Origin: Mercenaria mercenaria
Taxonomy: Eukaryota > Mollusca > Bivalvia > Venerida > Veneridae
DNA length: 64,000 nucleotides
Assembly: GCF_021730395.1 (NCBI RefSeq)
Contig: NC_069377.1
Span: forward strand, 40,936,501-41,000,500
Reading direction: 5' to 3'
This document shows, in pieces, positions 46,201 through 56,428 of the stretch. The notes beneath the pieces are model-generated. The model ran no database searches and was not told where the DNA came from. It saw only the letters and a list, made by a program, of their open reading frames with translations. The translations under genes were made by a program, and so were the position numbers. Numbering within the stretch: the first letter of the stretch is position 1; every line of letters begins with the position of its first letter.

Positions 46201-49200
46201 AACACAAGAAAGTAGGTTAGTAGGACACATTCATGGTCACTAAAAGTCAGTTTTATGATCGGTGTGCAAAACTGTACATGTCATCCAAATTTCAAGGCTG
46301 TATCTTAAAAAATAAGAAAGTAGGTCAAGGTCAAGCGACCCCTAATCACTTGTGATCATCAGGTAATTATAATCAAACAGTTTAGGAAATATTATCTCAT
46401 AATTTTTAATATTTTTTTCCTAAATAACTTATGAATTATACATATAACAAGTGACCCCTAGGGCGGGGCCTCATTATACCCCAGGGGCATAATTCGAACA
46501 ATCTTGTTAGAGATCAACCAGGCAATGATACATACCAAATATCAAAGGCCTAGACCTTGAACATTAAGACAAGAAGGTTTTCAAATTTGTTTTCCTATAT
46601 AAGTCTATATAAACCATGTGACCCTCGGGGCGGGGCCATATTTGACCCTAGGGAAAAATTTGAACAATCTTGGTAGAGGACCACTAGATGATGCTACATA
46701 CCAAATATCAAAGCCCTAGGCCCTGTGGTTTTGGACAAGAAGATTTTCAAAGTTATTCCCTATATAAATCTATGTAAACAATGTGACCACCCCCCACTGG
46801 GGGTGGGCATATTTTACCCTAAGGGGATAATTTGAACAAACTTGATAGAGGACCATTAGATGATGCCACATACCAAATATCAAAGCCCTAGCTACTGTGG
46901 TTTTGGACAAGAAGATTTTTAAAGTTTTTCCTTTCAGTTGCCATGGCAACCAGAGTTCTGTATAGAATTCATTTCTTTGACTAATTTTTACTGAGGATCA
47001 TGCAAGGAACATTCCTGCGAAGTTTCATCAAAGTTGGACTAGTGGTTTAGGCTGGGAGGTGTTGACGGATTCAAATTTGTTTTCCTATATAAGTCTATAT
47101 AAACCATGTGACCCCCGGGACGGGGCCATATTTGACCCTAGGGAAAAATTTGAACAATCTTGATAGAGGACCACTAGATGATGCTACATACCAAATATCA
47201 AAGCCCTAGGCCCTGTGGTTTTGGACAAGAAGATTTTCAAAGTTTTTCCCCATATAAATCTATGTAAACCATGTGACCACCCCCCACCCACCCCACCTGG
47301 GGGTTGGGTGTATTTTACCCTAAGGGGATAATTTGAACAAACTTGATAGAGGACCATTAGATGATGCCACATACCAAATATCAAAGCCCTAGCTACTGTG
47401 GTTTTGGACAAGAAGATTTTTAAAGTTTTTCCTTTCAGTTGCCATGGCAACCAGAGTTCTGTATAGAATTCATTTCTTTGACTAATTTTTACTGAGGATC
47501 ATGCAAGGAACATTCCTGTGAAGTTTCATCAAAGTTGGACTAGTGGTTTAGGCTGGGAGGTGTTGACGGATTTAGATTTGTTTTCCTATATAAGTCTACA
47601 TAAACCATGTGACCCCCGGGACGGGGTCATATTTGACCCTAGGGAAAAATTTGAACAATCTTGGTAGAGGACCACTAGATGATGCTACATACCAAATATC
47701 AAAGCCCTAGGCCCTGTGGTTTTGGACAAGAAGATTTTCAAAGTTTTTCCCCATATAAATCTATGTAAACCATGTGACCACCCCACCACCCCACCTGGGG
47801 GGTGGGTGCATTTTACCCTAAGGGGATAATTTGAACAAACTTGATAGAGGACCATTAGATGATGCCACATACCAAATATCAAAGCCCTAGCTACTGTGGT
47901 TTTGGACAAGAAGATTTTTAAAGTTTTTCCTTTCGGTTGCCATGGCAACCAGAGTTCTGTATAGAATTCATTTCTTTGACTAATTTTTACTGAGGATCAT
48001 GCAAGGAACATTTCTGTGAAGTTTCATCAAAGTTGGACTAGTGGTTTAGGCTGGGAGGTGTTGACGGATGCCGGACAATCACTGACCACAAAAGCTCACC
48101 CTTGAGCACTTTGTGCTCAGGTGAGCTGAAAAGAAAAACAGAAAACCCAGTATGGGATTAGAACTACTACCCATCTGCACTCCAAAATTTCTAAATTCAG
48201 AAATGATAAATCAGACCAATGCCTTTGACCACTGCCCCAGAGAGGAATTTTAGAAGTACCAGATTAATTAAGTTATGCTGACTATGAGCTTGACCCCACT
48301 GATCCCATGTGCAATACAAACCTTGGTTTTACTATAAACTACCTGTAGGCCAAGAACCATTTCAGTATCTCTACCAAAAACTAGAGTAACTGAAAGGAAA
48401 TGAAAATCTTGAGTCACCAATCCATCCATCCGTCCATCTGCCCGTCCATCAAACATTATTGCAAATCTAATAACCTAGTTTTCAACTTCCAGAAGCCTGT
48501 TTAATTACTTAAGGCCCTGAATATAATATAATATGTTGTAAAATAAGCTGCACTTATATCAGATATAAAAGGACTACTGTGACATCATTAATATTCAGGG
48601 GGAACTTATTTTCATGGATTTCCTTTTTACATCAATCCACAAAATACAAGAGGGCCATGATGGCCCTATATCGCTCACCTGAGCAGAGTTGCTTGCATGA
48701 ACAAATTTCTTAGCTAAAGCTTTAAAAACAAGAAAATTAGAAGAGTGGGTCAAGGTAAAGATTATGCAAGATTACTTTTGATACCTGTAAAAAAATATTA
48801 CAGGTGGTCCAAATCCTTTTGCTGTAGCTTAGAAAACAAGAAAGTAGGTCAGTAGGTCACACTGATGGTCACTGAAAGTCTGTTTAAAGACTGGCATGCA
48901 AAACTATACATGTCATCCAAATTTCAAAGCTGTATCTTAAACAAGAGGGCCATGATGGCCCTATATCGCTCACCTGAGTAACATTACTCATAATGGTAAG
49001 ATCAAGTTTTGACATAGATCACATAGGCATACACATTAAATATCATCAGGATAAATATTTTCTTGTAACGGGTGAACAGAAAATTATGCAGTATCTTTAG
49101 CAAATGGATCAATTCTTTTCAATATAAATGTGTTGAAATTCATTGCCTGCCTCTTATTTCATAAGAAAAGATATCAATTACTTGTATTTAGTTCAGGCAA

Positions 49201-52200
49201 AGAACAGATTATAATACTTCAGTTCCTTCATAACTGTAATACCTCTTTTTTATTTTTAGTTGACTTTCTGGATTTCCTCCTAGATAAAGACTCTGACTTT
49301 GTCCTTTTTCTTCCCCTCCCACTCATACTCCCACAAGAAGAATCATCTGTACTTGTATTCTCTAATACCACTGAAACCAAAAACTTCTACCTAACTTCTT
49401 ATAGGGATCACAGAGAAACTACCTAGCTTATTTCTATGAAAATGAGAATGCGGCAACACTGAAAAGATTAAACAAGGCATTAAATTGTAACATTCTGTAC
49501 AAATTGCATTGAAAATTTAATAAATGAAACTCTTTTGATTGAAATTCCAAACACCTGTAAGTAATGTAATTCTTTTATTTTCATTCTGTTTTCCATTGCC
49601 TCAAATTTTAACCTGATGTGCTTTCTGATTAACCAACCTGTTTCTGCATAAAAACTTCAATTCATAGTTTAATTCCTAAGAGAAAAAAATCACCTGTAAT
49701 CAACAAAAATGCAGTTTTAAATTAAAGAAATGTACATGTATTATAATTTACCACAGTGTTTACTCCTGCTCTTCTTTGTATGCCTCTGTTTATCAGTTTT
49801 TCTTGGTTCAGCAACAAATAATGCCCCACCTTGACCTGGAGATGACAACCGAGCTTGGAATACTGGAAACATGGAAATAAACAAAAAATTCTCATAGAGA
49901 CTACAGCTATCACTATAGACAATTAATACACTAAGAGGCTGCTTTAATACAGAGAAGGTAAATGTTAGGATCATGACCCCTGACTTGAAGAGTGACTTTG
50001 ACCTTTGAACTTTAAAGATATTGAGCTGACAAATATTTAAACTTTTTCATCTTTGACCTCTAAGTGTGGCCTTGACCTTGAACATAATGACCTGGGTAAT
50101 GAGTTTTGTGCATCATCTTGAAGAGGTAGACAATCAATGCTAGTTTTATGAAAATCTTTGGAGCAGTTTAGACGAAAGCAATTTAACATCCCACCTCCAA
50201 GTGTGACCTTGACCTTGGTCCTAGTGATGGAGTTGTGCACTTTGCATGTTGTCTTGACGAGGTAAATAACTGGTGCTAGTTTTAACATAAGCTTCCCATT
50301 GGACTATGACCTAGGTTGTTCACTCTGCCCTTCTTAATGTGACATTGACCTTGAACTTAATGACCCAATGTTACAATAAATTCCCCCTCCCCTTCGCCCT
50401 CCCTGAAAATCCCCTCCTAGGAAATATATCTCCTAGGTGCAGATTTTCTAGAAAATATTCACATCCAACTCCCTGAACATATTGTCCCACTACCTATTGT
50501 TGAGACCAATTGCACTGAAGTTGACACAGTTGTTAGAATGGCTGTTTGACGTGTGTGGGTGCATGTGTGCGAGCACTGATGTAATAACATATTTGTACAT
50601 CCATGAGATCTTGTCCCAACTGTTAATGAGAAGCAAAAAGCATTTTTTTTTTATTTGACATAAACGTTTGCTTCAATGAGATAGCATGTCTCTTGCAAGA
50701 CCCAGGTCATGACTCTAAAAGGTCAAGGTCACACTGGGGGTCAAAGACAGACATACCGACAAATGCATTGTAAAGGAGAGATAAATTTACTGGGTGGGTG
50801 CGTGTGGGGTTGAGATTTGCTGGGAAGATTTTCAAGGGAAGTGGGGGTATATTGCCTGTCACTCTGTGTCAAGTCCTCTGCATGTAATCTTGATGAAGTA
50901 AACAACTGATGTTAGTTTTATGAAAATGAAATTTTTAAAGCTGTTTTAGACAATATGGAGTGGATACAAAGTTAGAAGATATGAAGCAGACATGACAGAT
51001 TGACACACAAACAGATGGACCAATGGGCATGCATGACATGTACACTTATATTTGATCCAATGTAGCACACAGCTGTGAACATACATATATCTTTAAACAT
51101 ATTGATAATCTGACTAAAGTACATCTCCTATTATGCTACGCTTAGGATCTGAAGACAAGCTATTGATAGCCTCGTTCTGATGACCCTTCCAATAGCCAAT
51201 CAGAAAGCTTACTTACAACATTTTGTAAGCTTAAAAAATCTATATTTAGTCTGGGTTTTTCATATTAACAATTCTTACGACAACCACATTGCGACTACGC
51301 CCTCGTGTTTTGAGAGAAATCATATGTCATGGTAAGGACTTGGTCACGTAAAGTGCCAGATAACCGATTAGCTCAGTCGGTAGGGCACTTGCCCTGTAAG
51401 CGAGGGGTCCCGGGTTCGAGCCCCGGACTGACTGCACGTTTTTCTTACTCTTTGACATTCGACGCTATTTTGATGGTTCAGCTAAACGCTTGTTGAAACA
51501 AGTCGTCTGATTGGTTCAAATAAAAATAGATTTGCGAAAATAAAAAAAGCAATACAGGAAATCCAAAATATACAGAAGACGAATGTGAATGGGTCATCCT
51601 CAGATCTTTAGTCATATTGACATATTCATAGAAGGTAAATGAAAGCAAAAGGGCAATGATGACTCTAGGTCGCTCACACGACCTTCAGTTTTTGACCGTG
51701 AAATGTAGGACACCCCGTATATGCCGCGAACACAGTAGTACGCCAGAGGAGTACATTTTACATACACCGCATGCCGCGTACATGCCGCATACTATTTCGA
51801 AGAGTACACAGCATGTACGCAGGAGGTCACTAGTACACTTCAAGTACGCAGCACAGACTCGGAAAATTTAAGGAATACACTGCATGTACGCAGGAGGGAC
51901 TTGTACAAGAAAATAGTACACTGCATGTACACCGCAGATACTTTGAAATTTGTGCAGTACACTTCATATACGCGGGAAGGACTTGTACAATTTCTTTTGG
52001 CATTTATACTTAGTTTTTTTTATAAGTTAAAGTCTGAAGTACACTTCATATACACGGGAGGGACTTGTTTTCTTTTGGTGTTTATATTTAGAATTTTTTT
52101 AGGTAAAAGTCTGAAGTACACTTCATGCAGGAAGGATTTGTACATTTTTTTTTTGGAAGCAAGAACTTGATTTCCGAGTAACTTTTATCTTAATAGCATA

Positions 52201-53505
52201 GAATAGTTCAGATTATTCTGAACAATGAAAATTTGCCAAACTATTTGCAATGTTCATTTGTGAAGCTTACATCTAAGTGATTTCTGAGCTGCACCTTGCA
52301 TGCAATGTAAAGTAACACCTGTATATGCAATTATAATGAAAAATTGAGCAGTGAGCTGTGTCTTACCCATGCTCCTCAGCATTTATCGCAGTTTTGCCAT
52401 ATGCTTTAAGTGCACAAGTTTGTTACTCTTAATGTCCAAAGTCGAATTATGGTGCATTTTAGGTCACTATTTAAAACTGTTAATTTTAAACTAAATATGG
52501 TATTTTTGTGCACTATGAATTTTGTTTGATTTAGAAAAGGCTGCACATGCACAGTAAAACCTGTTCACAGCAGTTTCGCCACAGAGTACATAGCATGTAC
52601 GCCACAGGAGTATACAGCATGTATGCAGCAGGAGTACACAGCATGTACGCCGCAGGGGTAGTACACCGCAGACTCATATGCATGTGAAAAGTGTATGTGC
52701 CGCGTACATGCTTTGTACTATTTCTCCGGTGTACTTCCCGTGTACTAGATTCCTCCAGCGTACATCCTGTGTACTATGTAGTCCACAGTATGTACGCAAC
52801 AAGTAGTACGCGGCAGAGCTCATTTGCATGTCAAAAGTGTACTGCAAACGTACTATCGGTGTATGTGCGGTGTATATCCTGCATACTATTTAAAGCCCTT
52901 GATTTCAGTACACATCATGTACGCGTCAAATACGCTGTATGTACACAGCAAGAGTACGTGGCAGGCCTTTTTCTTCTGTAAGGGACAGTAACACTTGTGT
53001 TTAGTATGAAAATCATAAGTGCTGAAATACTCAAAGACGTAATCAGGACTTATAAGCTCTGTGACCTTGTCCTTGAACATATAACATCAAAAAATTAGTC
53101 AGGATGCACTGAAGATGAGTCCTTAAAAATTAGTCAAATTGCACTGTCTCAATTATATGTAGCATGAAAACAAAACAGCTGAAAAAAAACACACATTCTA
53201 AATAAACAGGACAAAGTTTATACACATAACAAGGTGGCTATCACACATAACAAGGTGGCTAAACTTCTAAGACAACTCTTTCTGGGTTTACAATGATGTA
53301 TTTTATTTAATGATACCTTATGCTAAAAAACAACTTTCCCATTCCAGTAGTAGAGCAATACCTACACTTGATTTCCTTAAAGGGAAGTTTCCCATACTGA
53401 TAGCAGAGTGACTTTACCTTTCAAAATCTTATCCCGTATCTTTTTTTGCTCCTTTTCTTCAGACACACCAGTTAACTTTCTTCTCTCTCGGCAACTTCTA
53501 CCCAT
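43195..53505 (-). CDS. Unrecognised basic Ser/Lys/Arg-rich protein, five exons
   Basis: Five minus-strand pieces have good splice sites and join without a phase clash: 53418-53505, 49752-49862, 49256-49370 (end tentative), 44178-44234, 43195-43263. The first begins MGRSCRERRKLTGVSEEKEQ, with an in-frame TGA two codons before the ATG, which supports it as the start. The middle parts are rich in K, R and S (KQRHTKKSRSK, GRGRKRTKSESLSRRKSRKS). Exon 4 ends SKHLRVAHGITG, which faintly recalls the His half of a C2H2 finger, but no Cys pair is seen. A nuclear or cytoskeletal role is possible but unproven. It is convergent with ETNK; its 3' end was not found. Confidence 0.6.
43276..43720. repeat. Diverged interspersed repeat (GAGCTGTCACAGGAGACAG)
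   Basis: Begins ATGAGCTGTCACAGGAGACA with a short internal hairpin and goes on with repeated phrases (GGGGCCATAACTCAAAA, TTTGAATCAAAT) about 180 bp apart. The pattern is that of another tandem-repeat element family. Edges are approximate. Confidence 0.5.
44178..44234 (-). CDS. Basic-protein gene, exon 4
   Basis: Acceptor TCTTACTTTATAG, 19 codons (VEKDTAVSKHLRVAHGITG), donor GTAAGT. In phase 0 at both sides. Confidence 0.65.
44300..48127 (+). mobile_element. Large tandem-repeat element carrying a nested copy of its own family
   Basis: Starts CAAGAGGGTCATGATGACCC (a palindromic end) and stops with the hairpin GCTCACC..GAGCACTTTGTGCTCA..GGTGAGCT. A second complete member (44489-46196) is nested in it. 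Its own interior (46330-48060) has about three copies of a ~490-bp unit (CTATATAAGTCTATATAAAC, TTGCCATGGCAACCAGAG). No protein is encoded. A terminal hairpin with central tandem repeats matches what is known of Helentron-derived HINE or pearl-like elements in bivalves; this class is inferred. Confidence 0.75.
44489..46196 (+). mobile_element. Nested tandem-repeat element, ~155-bp units
   Basis: Same ends as its host: CAAGAGGGTCATGATGACCC at the left, a GAGCACTTTGTGCTC hairpin and GGTGAGCT at the right. About nine copies of a ~155-bp unit lie inside (GTGACCCCTGGGGCGGGGTC, CTAGGCAATGCTACATGTGA, CTCTAGGCCTTCTGGTTTAT). The insertion point in the host is after CTGTATCTTAAAA. Confidence 0.8.
48647..49010 (+). 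mobile_element. Two truncated left ends of the CAAGAGGG family, nested
   Basis: CAAGAGGGCCATGATGGCCC occurs at 48647 and again at 48942. The second copy starts directly after CTGTATCTTAAA of the first, the same position as in the 44300/44489 pair. Neither has a right end here; the boundary at 49010 is approximate. Confidence 0.65.
49256..49370 (-). CDS. Basic-protein gene, exon 3
   Basis: Acceptor TTTTGGTTTCAG, encodes VLENTSTDDSSCGSMSGRGR then KRTKSESLSRRKSRKSTKN. The donor may be GTATTA slightly lower (about 49244) after KNKKE, which would leave phase 0 and fit the next exon. The end coordinate is approximate. Confidence 0.62.
49752..49862 (-). CDS. Basic-protein gene, exon 2
   Basis: Acceptor TTCCATGTTTCCAG, encodes FQARLSSPGQGGALFVAEPR and KTDKQRHTKKSRSKHC, donor GTAAAT. 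It enters in phase 1 and leaves in phase 1, matching both neighbours. Confidence 0.65.
49965..50775. repeat. Remnant of a GACCTTGACC tandem-repeat element
   Basis: Diverged units carry GTGTGACCTTGACCTTG, TCTTGACGAGGTAAATAACT and GAAAATC words about 130 bp apart. No clear termini. It lies in intron 1 of the basic-protein gene. Confidence 0.5.
51362..51436 (+). tRNA. tRNA-like sequence, anticodon TGT (Thr-like), poor acceptor
   Basis: D arm GCTCAGTCGGTAGGGC, anticodon arm CTTGC CCTGTAA GCGAG (anticodon TGT) and a perfect T arm CCGGG TTCGAGC CCCGG are all present. The two halves of the acceptor stem (AACCGAT and ACTGACT) pair badly, so this is more likely a tRNA-derived repeat than a working gene. 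Downstream TGCACGTTTTTC matches the motif after the tRNA-like parts at 63.1-63.5 kb. Confidence 0.5.
51700..52970. repeat. GTAC-rich degenerate palindromic repeat, two blocks
   Basis: Blocks 51,700-52,165 and 52,555-52,970 are dense in a loose unit of about 22-30 nt such as AGTACACAGCATGTACGCAG, CTTCATATACGCGGGAGGGA and CTTGTACA. Many are self-complementary (CATGTACATG-like, GTAC). The middle part (52,170-52,550) lacks it. No reading frame makes sense of it. Confidence 0.75.
53418..53505 (-). CDS. Basic-protein gene, exon 1 (likely start)
   Basis: MGRSCRERRKLTGVSEEKEQ then KKIRDKILK, donor GTAAAG, ending in phase 1. An acceptor-like TATTTTACAG lies upstream at about 53530, so a 5' UTR exon may precede it. 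Confidence 0.55.
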
Positions 53506-53548
53506 TGATCAAAATCTCAGGGGCCACTGTAAAATATACTATCATTAT

Positions 53549-53555
53549 AATTTTT

Positions 53556-53585
<30 letters not shown>
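53549..53585. repeat. (GAT)n microsatellite
   Basis: About nine or ten GAT units (ATGATGATG...) in the region upstream of the first exon of the basic-protein gene. Confidence 0.95.
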
Positions 53586-53589
<4 letters not shown>

Positions 53590-53639
53590 GTCTGCATGTG
53601 TTAGATGGAACAAATATGTCGCAAAATTAGAGAACTGAC

Positions 53640-55210
53640 CTTGGAAATACAGACGACAATTATTCAGAAACAACATCTGCGCTTCATGACTATTTCATGA
53701 CGGACAAGAATAAAGAATTTGAACAATATGAGTTCAGAAATCTAAAACAAAATAAAGGCAAAACAATAGACAAGTACGTTACTAAATTACGACAGAAGGC
53801 GGAACACTGTGAATTCAGTGACAAGGATAGTGAAATCAAAAGCCACATAATACAAGGATGCGTATCAAAAATATTAGAACAAGAGCGCCGCCATGCGGGG
53901 CAATATACGCCCGAAGGCTTACATCATAGGATTGGAGCAAAATTTTAAGAACTTGACTCTTGTAGCCCCAAAGGACTGGAACAACAAAAGGAAAACTTCA
54001 AAAAACAAATCTAAGTCCACAAAAAAAAAAATCAAAGTCTACAAAAAAATCCTTATCAGGTATAGGTATGTAAAAATACACCTTAAAAATGTTGTACCAC
54101 AGAAAAGTGGTCTCGGTTTTTCCCTTCGGCCAATAATAAAAAAGTTTCAAAATAAGCTATTTATAGTAACATAAAAGGGAAGTAATTAAAAAAAAAAAAA
54201 TTATTGTAAGTACAAAAAAGAGATCTGCCAAATAAAAACAAGACCACTGCAATGCAGAGCAATATACACAAAGCAAAGTCATATATGACCTTTGACCCTT
54301 AAGTGTGACCTTGACCTTGAAGCGAGTCATCCGGAACATGCGCTCTGCACATCATTACAATGTGGTGAACATTTCTGCCAAGTTTCTTTGAAATCCTTCC
54401 AGCTGTTCAAGAGTTACAGAGCAGACACGAAACAAACTGATATGACTTTTGACCCCTAAGTGTGACCTTGACCTTGAAGCAAGTCATCCGGAACAAGCGC
54501 TCTGCACGTCGTCTTGGTGTGGTGAACATTTGTGTCAAGTTTCTTTGAAATCCTTCAAGGGGTTCAAGAGTTACAGAGCGGACACGAAACAAACTGATAT
54601 GACCTTTGACTCCTAAGTGTGACCTTGACCTTGAAGTGAGACATCCAAAACATGCGGTCTGCACATCGTCTCGGTGTGGTGAACATTTGTGTAAAGTTTC
54701 CTTGAAACCCTTCAAGGGGTTCAAGAGTTACAGAGCGGACACGAAATTGCTAACGGACAGACGGACACCAGCGTCATAACATAATACGTCCCTTCGGGCG
54801 TATAATAAAGTGCTTAGAAGAAGAAAAGGAATTGAAAGTTATACATGTATATTAATTTTAGCAAGGAGTATGGAAATGGTGGAAAAGCAAGCACACACAA
54901 TGGACAAACTTGAAAGTCTTCCTGTAAACAAAATTAAGAGACATTGTTCCCAGCGACGAAAACTAGTAAATCCTACATGTTAGAAAGAAAAACGGAAGTG
55001 TAGAAACTGCGGAGGAACATCCACATGCAAGAAAATGTCCAGCCCTTGGTGCAAAATGCAACTGCTGTCATAAAAGAAACTATTTCATTGTAGTATGTCA
55101 GAAACGACTGAATTCAAAAGAACAACTGAAGACACGAAATATCCAAAAATAACAACAGCTCTGAAACCATCAGTGAAAATGAATCTAGTTCTGAAACAGA
55201 TGAGACCAAC
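53640..55210 (+). pseudogene. Ty3/gypsy-like gag relic split by another repeat
   Basis: 53.70-53.95 kb encodes a capsid-like stretch (FRNLKQNKGKTIDKYVTKLR then QKAEHCEFSDKDSEIKSHII) close in style to the gags of the two full elements. 54.95-55.10 kb keeps a knuckle-like cysteine region (CRNCGG). A non-autonomous repeat (about 54.06-54.81 kb) lies between them. It is clearly broken, with several breaks, and no LTR was found. It is an old fossil. Confidence 0.7.
54060..54808 (-). mobile_element. Tandem-repeat element with CGGGCGTATAA end
   Basis: The right end AATACGTCCCTTCGGGCGTA pairs with the left-end type seen at 35861. About three copies of a ~135-170-bp unit occur (TGTGACCTTGACCTTGAAG, TCATCCGGAACA, GAGTTACAGAGCGGACACGA). 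The left part is an inverted copy of the repeat at 36.55-36.9 kb. It interrupts the gag relic. Confidence 0.7.
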
Positions 55211-55542
55211 CGACTGTCAGAGAGCGGGGTATATTGCAAGGGGTACAAGGAGTGGTATATTGTTTTGAAAAAATGTTGGTCGGTCATTATGTCGGTCGGT
55301 CCATAGACCAATTCGCTTTCGGATGATAACTCAAAAAGGCTTGAGGTAGAGAACGTGTAAAAAAAACAGGAAAATGTCAGCCATATCTGACCTACTTAAA
55401 CAATCCCATAGTTCCAAGTATCGCAGAATTTGACTTTGACAGCTATTGGACATGCCTTCTTGCATCATCATGTGACCTCAACAATTTCATTCATAAAAGC
55501 AAAGCATCAGACAAACTTTTTGGACTGTCCGGGCTGTGTTTA

Positions 55543-56004
55543 GGTCAGAGACCACCAATTCAAAAAAGTACAGGGAACTTACTGGGAATGAGGTAACTGT
55601 ATACCTGGGAATAAGGTAACGTCTGTGCGTTCTGACTGGTCAGTCATGTAAACAAACCCAGGAAGTGATTATTTTTTCAAAACTGATACTTTTTCACTGC
55701 ATTTACAGTATTTTATTATACATTTTGACAAAATTTGCTACATTTTATGTGTATTGAAAAAAAGTTTTATCAAACGAATTTCTCCCGCCATGTCAATGAT
55801 GTAAACAGGGGATCATCTCATTCACACGAAAATTACTTAAATAAAGTATCACTATTCATATGTTTTTCGTCCGATATTTTGGTAGAACTAAGATAGTTCT
55901 TGAAAAACTTATGATTAGATATACATGTTTCGATGTATGAAAGGCCGTACACGCCATAATGTTACAATGTAAGTCTATGGGAAAACAATTGGTGGTCTCT
56001 AACC
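55543..56004. mobile_element. 462-bp MITE with TTTA duplication
   Basis: Inverted ends GGTCAGAGACCACCAATT / AATTGGTGGTCTCTAACC (18 bp, one mismatch) flanked by TTTA at 55539-55542 and 56005-56008. No coding capacity. Superfamily not assigned. Confidence 0.82.
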
Positions 56005-56428
56005 TTTAGTTTAACTTGAATAACAGCGTTTTAGGTGGGAAAGGGTGATGAGCAGATGTATAAATTTAAGATATTGGATGGCTGCGATAAAACTAAGTAA
56101 TACTTATCATTTACGATGGCATTTTGCAAAAAGTGTTTGTAAACAAAATCCTGTGGTTCGGGTTTACGAATGTAGGTCACTGCGGTGGCGCTCAGCAAAA
56201 GAGAGATTACTGCGATATGAGGGAACCCGCTATATTACTGGACACCACTATACAGGACTTTTTCCACCGATATTCTGCCCCATTCCCAATACCAAATATG
56301 CTCCAATTTTCCCAATCTGGGGCAAAAAATTCCCAATCCAAAGAAAAAATTCCCAACCGAAATCAGTTATTTTCTGTCATTCAAGGATAATTCTTGCATA
56401 GTAAGTTTTGTTTGCCAAGGAAATCAAA

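Noticed and set aside
47184-47948. Two near-identical 87-88-residue frames
   Set aside because: They lie in copies of the ~490-bp repeat unit and differ with its indels. Not genes.
52691-52981. 96-residue frame in the GTAC-rich region
   Set aside because: The residues (V, Y, T, S, C, M) simply follow GTAC repetition.
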